Source: an uncultured Lachnospiraceae bacterium (GTDB lineage: Bacteria > Bacillota > Clostridia > Lachnospirales > Lachnospiraceae). From it: 49,019 nt of DNA. The notes beneath the pieces were generated by a model, which saw only the letters and a list, made by a program, of their open reading frames with translations, was not told where the DNA came from and searched no databases. The first letter of the stretch is position 1. Each line of letters starts with the position of its first letter. The stretch lies in assembly GCA_946405185.1 (NCBI GenBank), contig CAMJGH010000009.1:1-49019 (forward strand), given 5' to 3'. A program made the position numbers and the translations under genes. Shown one piece after another: positions 32,694-41,400 of this stretch.

Positions 32694-33398
32694 ATGCCTA
32701 AACATGGTAAAGACCTGAGACAGAAATCCGATCCGAATCAGAGGCCAATGTCCGTTGAGGAGATGAATGCGCGCCTCAATGCCCTTGATCAAAACAGTCC
32801 CAAGCCGCCAAAGACAAAAAAGACCGCAAAGAAGGACCAGCCGCCCGTAAAAGTCGGAATCCGGCTTCAGGAGATCCAGCTGCAGTCCATCACCAAAATG
32901 AAGCAGCTGCAGTACGCGATGGAAAAAGGAGACGAGAAGCGTGTCCTGGAGCTGACGCAGGAGTCGGATAAACTGACAGCCGAATACTGCGCGATCCTCG
33001 GCTACGCGATCACCTCCGAAGGCAAGCTGGACAAGAAAAAACTGGGCGATACACTTACGGCAGACACCATTGCGAAACAGACCGCAAAGGCGGAGCGGAA
33101 CCCGCTGTTCCAACAGATGAAGGCCGGAACCAGCGCGCCTCAGGCGATCAAAAACATGGACAATATCGGGCATCTGAGCGAGGAGCAGTTTGCAAGAGAG
33201 ACGGTGCATACTTATGCCGCTGATCAGAAGGGCTCCCAGCGGCAGGTCGACGCTAAGGTTGACGAAATCCTGAAGGGCATGGGCTTCGATCCCGTAAAGC
33301 TTCGGGCGGAAAGCGCGGCGGCGCAGGCAAAACCGATGAACCTCCCGCGTGAACCCCAGGCGAATGCGGACGGTCCTGCCATGCTGCCGAAACTGTAA
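32694..33398 (+). CDS. Candidate secretion substrate 3
   Basis: 234 residues, soluble, Lys-rich. The N-terminal ~55 residues are basic and look disordered (KPPKTKKTAKK). Residues ~97-152 hold one copy of the shared repeat: YCAILGYAITSEGKL, a Lys-rich loop, then AKAERNPLFQQMKAG. The tail is Pro-rich and ends DGPAMLPKL. Codon use is somewhat more AT-rich than that of the secretion operon. It has its own promoter bearing the two TGTTGGACA boxes, so it should respond to the same regulator as the XRE-receiver gene. No known family was recognised, and a substrate role is inferred. Confidence 0.7.
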   Translation: MPKHGKDLRQKSDPNQRPMSVEEMNARLNALDQNSPKPPKTKKTAKKDQPPVKVGIRLQEIQLQSITKMKQLQYAMEKGDEKRVLELTQESDKLTAEYCAILGYAITSEGKLDKKKLGDTLTADTIAKQTAKAERNPLFQQMKAGTSAPQAIKNMDNIGHLSEEQFARETVHTYAADQKGSQRQVDAKVDEILKGMGFDPVKLRAESAAAQAKPMNLPREPQANADGPAMLPKL

Positions 33399-33469
33399 AC
33401 ACACAAGGATCATGATCAATATTGAAAGCGGCGCTTTTCCGATTATGTTTCGTAAACGCGTGACGGTGG

Positions 33470-33509
33470 CCTTATTTCCCCGTGAGTAGCCTTAAAACTC
33501 CGTGAAGCA
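33470..33509 (+). repeat. 20-bp imperfect direct repeat before the 33584 gene
   Basis: Two adjacent 20-bp units share CCTTA-N3-C-N-CCGTGA (starts at 33470 and 33490). They lie ~75-115 bases upstream of the start at 33584, in a short AT-richer spacer (33399-33583). A weak -10-like TAGGAT follows at 33540-33545. This may be a regulator site distinct from the two other repeat types; no firm promoter could be assigned. Confidence 0.4.
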
Positions 33510-33583
33510 TGGACTTCCAGGCCGAAATATGCACCGTTTTAGGATGACTTTCGGAAATACCCCAACAGAAAGGACGAAACACG

Positions 33584-35872
33584 ATGCCCAGAGAGAACGT
33601 TACGCCGAGACAGGCAGCCGCTCACCTCATTTATTCGAACATTCATATGACCAAAGATGTGGAAGACATGTCCGACTTCCTGAATCATCTGGGCAGCACG
33701 CTCGAAAACATGAGGGCGCAGAATGCCGACCGGGCGGGAAGAAACACGCCCGCCAGGCGCAATTACGAGACGCTCCGTCAGCTCTATGAGAGCGGCATGG
33801 CGCTCAACACCGCCCTGCGTGACGCGGAGAACGCAAACAGCCAGAATACCGAAACGCCGGACCGGATCATCCGCCGTGTGGTGCCTGCCTATACCGGCTT
33901 CAACAATCAGCTGCGTTCCATTCAGCAGAATCAGCCGGCGCTTCTGGGGCAGGTATACGCGGGAACGGGAAATCAGGAGTACAATTACTTCCATACCTGG
34001 GAGGGGATGGAATGTCGGGAAGGCCAAACGGTCCTTGACCGGGTCGAACGGCAGGAAGCGCCCTTTGAGCCGGTCGGTCCGGCTGTAAAGGACTTTGACA
34101 AGAGAGCGGCCGCGTCCACGACGATCGGTTCCTATCTGGGTCTGGAGGGCGACCGGCACGAATATGAGAACCTCGGAAACTTCATCGACAGCCTGGATGC
34201 CAGGATCGCGGAGCTCAGAGACGGTGCGTTTGAGACGGAAGAAGAAGCCCGGCAGGCGCAGGAGGAAGCGTCTTCCCTGGAACAGATCCGGAGTTCCGCC
34301 GCTTCCTATAAGCAGCTTTGCGAGGAAGCGGGAGACCTTTTTGACGAAGGCAACCTGAAACTTGCCGACGAAAAGATCGCCCAGGCCCAGCAGGCGGCAG
34401 CCGATCTGGAAGGCGATATCAATGTCGCCCTCAACTACAATCCGCAAACCCTGGACCATCTGACAGAGGAGGAAGGAGAGGCGCATCCGTTCCTCACCCA
34501 GTGGAAAGAGCGGGACTACGAAGCGGATACGTTCGGCGAAGCCTATAACCTGAAGAAAACCGGCCACAAGATCAACTACGATACCTGGGCGGGCTTTGTG
34601 GAAAACAACACGGGCCGCACGGAATACAAGGATACGGAACTGAACGTGGCCAGGACCGTCCTTTCCCGGGTCATGGTCGGGAAGATGAAACAGGCCGGCG
34701 GAGAGGAACTGACCTACGACTCCATGACGGACATGGAGGAAAAGGCCGCCAGGCTCCGGGAAGATCCGTCGTTTCTGGAAATGACCGAAGACGTCGCGGC
34801 GATCAACACCGCCCTCAAAAGCCCGGAAGCCGTCACCGCAGCGGTGACCGAGTACGGGAAAGTGCGCGGTGATTACTGCGCCGGCATCAAAGGCCAGCTT
34901 TCCTGGCTCGGGAAAACGATGGATCCCGATCTTACCGGCCGCACGACCGGCTGGCAGAACCTGCACCGGGCGATCAATGATCCGCATTTTAACGCCAACA
35001 ACAGCCGGTCCGTTGACGCGGTGCTCAACGCCATCGACCATTACACCAGGGGCAAGGAAGGCCTTCGCAAGAGCATCGAGAAGGGCCGGTACAGCTTCGA
35101 CCAGGCGATGGACGCGCTGGCCATTGTTGCCCAGAGCAGCCCGGCCGCGAAGGCAAAGGCGAATAAGATCGTGGAGCGGATCAACACGGTGCGAGCCGCC
35201 AAAGGCCAGCCGCTCGTAAACCTCGACGATTATCTGGAGCGCGTCCCGGATGCGCAGACGGCCAGGCAGTATCAGGAGAACCCGGAATACCGGCAGTATC
35301 TCGGCAATGTGACCAAAGACAGCTTAAAACGGATGTCCTCGGTGATCAGCCTTGAGAATACGGACAGTTCCGCCTGGAAAAAGGTTGTGCAGAGTGTCAA
35401 GAATAATACGCAGGGCGATCTTAACGCGCAGGGGGTCAGTGAGATCTTTGAAAACGCCAGGCAGTACAGCCTGGGCCAGTATTACAAGATGGGCGACGGA
35501 AAAATGAGCCGCCGTAAGTCCCCCGAAGTCGATGAGACGGGGCTTCGCCAGTCGCTGGATCTGATCGCGGTCATCTCGCGGACGAGCCCGGAATACCAGG
35601 GGCAGGCCGACCGCCTGCTTGCGCAGATCAATCGTGCCAGGGAAAAGAATCTGCAGGAGCCGATCAGTCTGGAAGAACACGGCGTGGGCCGCATGATGCA
35701 GGATTACAAAGAGGCGGGTGTTCATTACCTCGACGAGGAAGCGGAGCGTCAGATAATGGGCCACGCGGATTCGGACACGTTCTATGAAGAAAGCAGTGTG
35801 GACGAAAAAAGCAGCCGGACCAGCTCGGCTTCGGAGGCTTCCGTGGCTCCTTCCCTCAACTCTTCCTTCTGA
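33584..35872 (+). CDS. Candidate secretion substrate 4, largest of the family, with internal duplication
   Basis: 762 residues, soluble, mostly helical with a coiled-coil-like stretch at about 195-280. Residues ~355-415 contain the shared repeat (NVARTVLSRVMVGKM, then KAARLREDPSFLEM). Residues ~477-553 and ~617-700 are two copies of another ~75-residue unit: QAMDALAIVAQSSP with later KIVERINTVRAAKG against QSLDLIAVISRTSP with later RLLAQINRAREKN. Residues 169-232 of the 29981 protein look like a third copy. ARQYQENPEYRQYLG (560-574) also matches VRRYQEDPAYRRQI in the 29981 protein. The C-terminus is Ser-rich without the Pro tail. AAAGGA precedes the ATG. No export signal or known family was recognised. 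A substrate role is inferred. Confidence 0.72.
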   Translation: MPRENVTPRQAAAHLIYSNIHMTKDVEDMSDFLNHLGSTLENMRAQNADRAGRNTPARRNYETLRQLYESGMALNTALRDAENANSQNTETPDRIIRRVVPAYTGFNNQLRSIQQNQPALLGQVYAGTGNQEYNYFHTWEGMECREGQTVLDRVERQEAPFEPVGPAVKDFDKRAAASTTIGSYLGLEGDRHEYENLGNFIDSLDARIAELRDGAFETEEEARQAQEEASSLEQIRSSAASYKQLCEEAGDLFDEGNLKLADEKIAQAQQAAADLEGDINVALNYNPQTLDHLTEEEGEAHPFLTQWKERDYEADTFGEAYNLKKTGHKINYDTWAGFVENNTGRTEYKDTELNVARTVLSRVMVGKMKQAGGEELTYDSMTDMEEKAARLREDPSFLEMTEDVAAINTALKSPEAVTAAVTEYGKVRGDYCAGIKGQLSWLGKTMDPDLTGRTTGWQNLHRAINDPHFNANNSRSVDAVLNAIDHYTRGKEGLRKSIEKGRYSFDQAMDALAIVAQSSPAAKAKANKIVERINTVRAAKGQPLVNLDDYLERVPDAQTARQYQENPEYRQYLGNVTKDSLKRMSSVISLENTDSSAWKKVVQSVKNNTQGDLNAQGVSEIFENARQYSLGQYYKMGDGKMSRRKSPEVDETGLRQSLDLIAVISRTSPEYQGQADRLLAQINRAREKNLQEPISLEEHGVGRMMQDYKEAGVHYLDEEAERQIMGHADSDTFYEESSVDEKSSRTSSASEASVAPSLNSSF

Positions 35873-35890
35873 TCACGACAGGCTTGCGGT

Positions 35891-35983
35891 GTGAAAAAGA
35901 TATGGGCAGGCGCAGTGCTGGCCATCGTGCAGGTGTTCGCGTATCTGGGGTGTCTGAAGAAAACGGTGCGCATGCTGAACTGA
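35891..35983 (+). CDS. Possible 30-residue membrane microprotein
   Basis: GTG-started frame of 30 residues beginning KKIWAGAVLAIVQVFAYLGC and ending in a basic tail: short basic start, one hydrophobic helix, basic end. It lies 18 bases after the 33584 gene and before its terminator. The ribosome binding site is poor, so the call rests only on the membrane-peptide pattern and may be chance. Confidence 0.25.
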   Translation: MKKIWAGAVLAIVQVFAYLGCLKKTVRMLN

Positions 35984-36022
35984 AAACAGACGGAGAGCCT
36001 GACCGGGCTCTTCTTCGGGCAG

Positions 36023-36053
36023 GGCGGGAGATTCTCCCGCCTTGCGTTTTTTT
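36023..36053 (+). terminator. Intrinsic terminator after the 33584 gene
   Basis: Perfect 8-bp stem GGCGGGAG / CTCCCGCC with 3-nt loop, then TTGCGTTTTTTT. It ends the last unit of the candidate-substrate region just before hypF. Confidence 0.8.
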
Positions 36054-36077
36054 GCGCCCGCGGGTATGATAGCCGGT

Positions 36078-38381
36078 ATGGAAAGGAAGCGCATCCATCT
36101 TCAGGTGACGGGCATCGTGCAGGGCGTAGGGTTTCGGCCTTACGTCCATAAACTCGTGGAAAAACTGTCCCTGGCGGGCTGGGTGCGCAACACCGCGGCC
36201 GGCGCCGAGATCGCCCTGGAGGGCGATGCTGCGGCGCTGGCTGCTTTTGTTTCTTCCCTGCGGGAAAACCCGCCGCGGCTGGCGCTGATCGAGGACATCC
36301 GGGAAGCGGAGGAGCCGGTGCAGGGGGAGGAGGGGTTTGTGATCCTGCCCTCTCCCGTAGGAGAGAGACCTGACACGCTCGTCTCGCCGGATGTCTGCAC
36401 CTGCCCGGACTGCCTGCGGGAACTCTTTGACCCGGCCGACCGGCGGTACCGGTATCCGTTCATCAACTGCACCAACTGCGGACCGCGCTACACCATCATC
36501 CGCGCGGTGCCATACGACCGCGAGCGTACCACCATGGCGCCGTTTCCCATGTGCCAGGCCTGCCGTCTTGAGTATGAGGACATCGCGGACCGCCGCTACC
36601 ACGCGCAGCCAAACGCCTGCCCGGTCTGCGGACCGCGGCTGTGGTTTGCCGGCGCAGATGGGCGCGAGCTGCCGGGCGATGCCATCACCCTGGCGCAGCA
36701 GGCGCTGGAGGCCGGCAAGGTGGTGGCGGTGAAGGGCCTGGGCGGGTTCCATCTGGCCGCGCGGGCGGATGCGCCGGCGGTGGCCGGGGAGCTGCGCCGC
36801 CGCAAGCACCGCGACGAAAAGCCGTTTGCCGTGATGTGCGCCGATGTGGAGGAAGCCCGGCGCTTTGCCGAAATCTCCCCGGAAGAAGAGGACTGGCTGA
36901 CCTCCCAGATGCGGCCCATCGTGCTGCTGAAAAAGAAGGAGGGGCAGGCGCTTTCGTGGCTGTCCGAAAACGGGCGCATCGGGGTGATGCTCCCGTACAC
37001 GCCGGTGCATTTCCTGCTGCTGGCAGGTGAGCGAAAGAGCCTCATCATGACCAGCGCCAACCTCTCGGACCGGCCGATCGTGGGGTCCAACGAGGAGGCG
37101 CTTGCGGAACTGGCCGGGGTGGCGGACGCGTTTTTGCTGCATGACCGGGCCATCCGCACGCGGTGCGATGATTCCGTTCTGTGGGCTGATGACGGCGCCA
37201 CGTTTGCCAGGCGCTCCCGCGGGTTTGTGCCCATGCCGCTCGCGGTGCCGGCCCTCACCACCCCGGTGCTCGCCTGCGGCGCGGAGCAGAAGGCCACGTT
37301 TACGCTGGGAAGCGGGGGACGCGCCATCGCCTCCGGGCACATCGGCGACCTGAAGAACGCCGAAACCTACGAGCATTTTACGGACCAGATCGCACATCTG
37401 GAAAGCCTGTTTGCCATTCACCCGGCGGCCATCGCCTGCGACCTTCACCCGGATTATCTCTCCACGGCGTACGCCGAGGAGCGGGCGGAGGCGGACGGCC
37501 TGCCGCTCATCCGGGTGCAGCACCACCACGCCCACATGGTCTCGTGCCTGGCGGACAACGGCCTGACGGGCCCGACCATCGGCATCGTCTGGGACGGCAC
37601 CGGTCTGGGCACGGATGACACCGTCTGGGGCGGTGAGTTCCTGGCGGGCGATGCCGCGGGCTTTAAGCGCCTGGCAAGCCTTCTGCCCATCCCGCTGCCG
37701 GGCGGCGACCGGGCGGTGCACGAGCCGTGGCGGCAGGGGCTGTCGCTGCTGTTTTCGGCCTTCCCGGAAGAGGAGGCCGTGGCGCTTTCTGAACAACTGT
37801 TTACGGAGATCCCGGCCGCCGCCCGCCGCACGGTGAGCACGATGATCGCCCGCGGCGTGAACTGCCCGGTCTCCTCCGGCATGGGGCGGCTCTTTGACGG
37901 CGTGAGTGCCCTGCTGGGACTCTGCCTGACGGCCGGCTATGAAGGCCAGGGGGCGGTGCTGCTGGAAGCGGAGGCGGAGAAGGGCGGACAAGATGCCATG
38001 GAAAACTCCCGGACATCTTACGAGGTGGCGTTCACCGAAGAAGACGGCCTCACCCGCTTTGACTGGCGGCCGCTGGTGCGGCAGCTGGCGGCGGACCGTC
38101 TGGCCGGGGTGCCGGCGGCGGTCTGCGCGCGGGCGTTTCAGGAGATGCTCCTTTCCATGGCCGTGCGCCAGTGCGCGCGCATCCGGCAGGAGACGGGCCT
38201 GAACGCCGTGTTGCTTTCGGGCGGCACGTTCCAGAACCAGTTCCTGAAACAAAAACTTCCCGCAGCGCTGCGGGAAGAAGGGTTTGAAGCGTATACGCAC
38301 CGCCGGGTCTCCCCGAACGACGAAGGGCTGTCGCTCGGGCAGGCGGTGATCGCCGAAGCCCGCCTGCGGGCGGGCCGATAA
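36078..38381 (+). CDS. hypF: Carbamoyltransferase HypF ([NiFe]-hydrogenase maturation)
   Basis: 767 residues from ATG 36078. HypF makes thiocarbamate on the HypE C-terminal cysteine from carbamoyl phosphate and ATP, the precursor of the CN ligands of the NiFe centre. All domains are present: acylphosphatase (GVGFRPYVH, R20), two zinc fingers (C109-x2-C112-x18-C131-x2-C134 and C159-x2-C162-x18-C181-x2-C184), YrdC-like domain (about 205-390, VKGLGGFHLA) and the Kae1-like domain with HHHAHMVSC. Full family length, apparently intact. The ribosome binding site is weak. It is separated from hypCDE by a minus-strand lipoprotein operon, so it is a unit of its own. Confidence 0.96.
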   Translation: MERKRIHLQVTGIVQGVGFRPYVHKLVEKLSLAGWVRNTAAGAEIALEGDAAALAAFVSSLRENPPRLALIEDIREAEEPVQGEEGFVILPSPVGERPDTLVSPDVCTCPDCLRELFDPADRRYRYPFINCTNCGPRYTIIRAVPYDRERTTMAPFPMCQACRLEYEDIADRRYHAQPNACPVCGPRLWFAGADGRELPGDAITLAQQALEAGKVVAVKGLGGFHLAARADAPAVAGELRRRKHRDEKPFAVMCADVEEARRFAEISPEEEDWLTSQMRPIVLLKKKEGQALSWLSENGRIGVMLPYTPVHFLLLAGERKSLIMTSANLSDRPIVGSNEEALAELAGVADAFLLHDRAIRTRCDDSVLWADDGATFARRSRGFVPMPLAVPALTTPVLACGAEQKATFTLGSGGRAIASGHIGDLKNAETYEHFTDQIAHLESLFAIHPAAIACDLHPDYLSTAYAEERAEADGLPLIRVQHHHAHMVSCLADNGLTGPTIGIVWDGTGLGTDDTVWGGEFLAGDAAGFKRLASLLPIPLPGGDRAVHEPWRQGLSLLFSAFPEEEAVALSEQLFTEIPAAARRTVSTMIARGVNCPVSSGMGRLFDGVSALLGLCLTAGYEGQGAVLLEAEAEKGGQDAMENSRTSYEVAFTEEDGLTRFDWRPLVRQLAADRLAGVPAAVCARAFQEMLLSMAVRQCARIRQETGLNAVLLSGGTFQNQFLKQKLPAALREEGFEAYTHRRVSPNDEGLSLGQAVIAEARLRAGR

Positions 38382-38383
38382 CG

Positions 38384-38417
38384 AAACGTCCCGCCGGTGT
38401 CTGCCGGCGGGACGTTT
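38384..38417. terminator. Bidirectional terminator between hypF and the convergent lipoprotein gene
   Basis: Perfect 14-bp stem AAACGTCCCGCCGG / CCGGCGGGACGTTT with a 6-nt loop, placed 3 bases after the hypF stop and 5 bases before the end of the minus-strand gene. The A-run and T-run on either side let it act in both directions. Confidence 0.85.
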
Positions 38418-38421
38418 GGTG

Positions 38422-41400
38422 TCAGTCGAACACGTACGTCATATCCTGCTGGATGGCGAAGCGCTCGGCCGGGCTTCCGGGTGTCACGTGCAGCGTCACC
38501 GCGCTGCCCGCATCGCCGAAGGCCAGGGAACTGATGTGCACCACGCTGGCCGGCAGGGTGATGTCGGTCACGGCACCGCACCCGGCAAAGGCGTAGGCGC
38601 GGATCATGACGGTGCCCTCCGGCACGGTGACGGCACCGGAGAGGCCCGCCGGGCAGGCCAGCACCGTCTGGCCGGTGAGGTCGCACAGGAACCCGTCCCG
38701 CGCGGTGTACAGGCGGTTTTCCGCGTCCACCTCGTAGGCGGTGAGGCGGGCATCCGTAAAGGCTTCATAGCCGATGGAGCGGACGTTTTTGCCGATGCGC
38801 AGCGTGTAGGCCGGCGCGTCCTCCGGCAGCTGCAGGCCCGCAAAGGCGTCATCACCGAGGTAGGAGAGGCTTTCCGGAAGGCTGTCCGGGCAGACGGCCG
38901 TTCCCGCGAAGGCGCTGCTCTCAATGACGGTGAGCGCCGGGCCGAAGGGCAGCTGTGCCAGCTTCGCATCGTTGTAAAAGGCGTGGTCCGCGATCTCATT
39001 CAATCCCGTCCCGCCGTCCACGCGGGCCAGCTGCGGGCACCAGGCAAAGGCGTAGCGGCCGATGCGGGTGAGGGAGGCGGGCAGTGTGACGGTGGTGAGG
39101 TTCGGGCAGGAGGCGAAGGCGTACTCTGCGACCTCCGTGATGCCCTCCGGCAGGGTGATGTCCGAATATCCCGTATAGGCGAGCGCGTAAGGCCCGATGG
39201 CCGTCAGACCATCCGGCAGGACGGGCCCGCCTTCGCTCTGTGTGAACGGCCAGACGAGGAGCGTCTTTCCGTCCGCGGAGCAGAGCGCACCGTTTACCAC
39301 GGAGAACGTCTCGTTCGGCTCCGTCTGCACAAAGCCGGCGTTCCCCGGCAGCGGGGTGACGGCGCCCGGCGCCACGTAGGTCAGCGCCGCCGAGACCGGC
39401 ACGGGCCCTGGGCTGACGGCGAAGCGCTGGCCGAGGCTGACCAGATGGGTGGGCAGCTCCCATGAGGTGTCCCCGTGCGCCGGCAGCGCGGCATCGCCGA
39501 TGACGGCCAGCCCCGCAGGCAGTGTCAGCTCCCGGCAGGCGAGGCTGGAAGCAGCCAGGCAGCGGGCCGAGAGCGTGGTGACGGTCTCCGGCAGGGTGAG
39601 GTGCTGCAGCGGCACGGTATCCGGCGTCTTGGTCAGCCCCCACTCGCTGTAATCGGCGTTGGGGGTGTATTCGATGGGCGCGCGGCCGTCGCCGATGACG
39701 GTCAGCGGCACGCCGTCGACGGTCTCCGGCAGGGTGAGGCTTTCGGCCTGCCCGGTGTAGAGCACCAGCTGGGCGTGATCTTCGTAGACGCGCACGTAGA
39801 GCTGCCCGTCCGGCACGTCGATGACGCGCCGCTCGTACGGCGCCACCGGGTGCGCATCCCACCGGATGCCGCTGTTCTCGGCATACTTCTGCGCGGCGGA
39901 AGCGGGGGAGGCGTGCAGCGTCAGGCAGTGCGTGTTCCAGTAGAGGACGTTTCCGGTCACGGAAGTGACGGAATCCGGCAGCGAGAGATCCACGCGGTCA
40001 TAGCGCGGGTCGTCCGCACAGTCGGCCAGGAAGTCGAAGAGCGACCAGTCAAACGCGGTGATGCCCTCCGGCACCGAGAAGGCCGCATCGTGCCGCCAGG
40101 CCAGGGCGATCAGCTGGTCGCCGGCCTTGCTGGCCAGATTTCCTTCCGGGGCGGAGAAGGCGGTGCTGTCTTCGGACACTTCGAACGTGCGCACCGGCCA
40201 GGTGTCAAAGGCGCCGTGGCGGATCACGGAAAGCCCTGCCGGCACCCGGATCACGGCCGGGCGCGGGAAGGCAGCGTTCCTGGTCTGCCCGAACGCCTGG
40301 TGGCCGATGACCGTGAGCGTGTCCGGAAAGTCCGGCACCGACAGGCCGCTGTTGGCGTAGAATGCGTACCCGCTGATGGCGGTGAGGCTTTCCGGCAGGG
40401 AAACTTCTGAAAGGGACGTGCCGGCAAACGCGCCGAAGCCGATCTCCTCCGTACCGTCCGGCACGGCGTACGCGCCGGTGCGGGCGGCCGGGAAGGCCAG
40501 GAGCACGGTGCCGTCCGCCGAGAAGAGAACGCCGTCTGACAGACGGTACCCCGGTCCGCCGGCGCCCGTGATCGCTTCCAGTGCCAGGCACTCGCAGAAG
40601 GCGCCTTCGCCCACCTGCTCCAGGGAGGCCGGCAGCGTCACCTCGGTGAGGGAAGCGCACCCGTCAAACGCGCACTTGCCGAGGCGTGTGAGCGTATCCG
40701 GCAGCGTGACGCGTTCGAGCGACAGGCACCCCGCGAAGGCCGCGGAGCCGATGGCGGTCACGCCCTCGGGGATATCGGCAGCTGTCAGATACGTGCAGCC
40801 GTAGAAGGCATCCGCACCGATCTCTTTCAGCGTGGCGGGCAGGGTGACGGCCCGGAGAGCGGGAGGGTCCGCCTGCAGGCTGGCCGTGGACGGGGAGAAG
40901 CAGGCGGTGCCGATGACGGTGAGGGGCTGTCCGTCCACGGTGTCCGGCAGCACCAGCTCTTCATCGGAGCCGAGGTAGCTGAGCGCCTCGGCGTGGTCGG
41001 CGTAGACGCGGCAGGTCAGGCGGCCGTGCGGCGTCTGTTCCGCCGTTTCGTAAAATCTTTCGCGGCCGAGCGGCGTGAGTTCGGTGGCGTAGCGCTCGCC
41101 GGCGGCATCCTCGATGACCACCTGCACCAGGAAGTGCCCGGCCGTTTCGGATGCCTTCACGCGCGAAAACGTAAAGCGCTCCTCGTACGGCGCGCGGATG
41201 TACCAGGTGAGGTCGGACGTCTTGTTCCAGTCCGCGAACGGCAGCAGACGGCCGGACAGATCCCGCGTGGGCACGGCGGCGGTGCAGTGCCAGTAGACGC
41301 CCTCGTAGAGGGAGAGGTCCACGGTCTCCTTGCCGATGGTGCCGGTATCGGCGCCCACGGAGGTGACGTTCCCGGCGGTGACGGCGCCGGCGGCCTTATC

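Noticed and set aside
32518-32718. A 66-codon frame across the promoter of the 32694 gene
   Set aside because: It spans the activator boxes and -10 and has no ribosome binding site.
35856-38300. An 814-codon antisense frame opposite hypF
   Set aside because: hypF is complete with all motifs; the antisense product has none.
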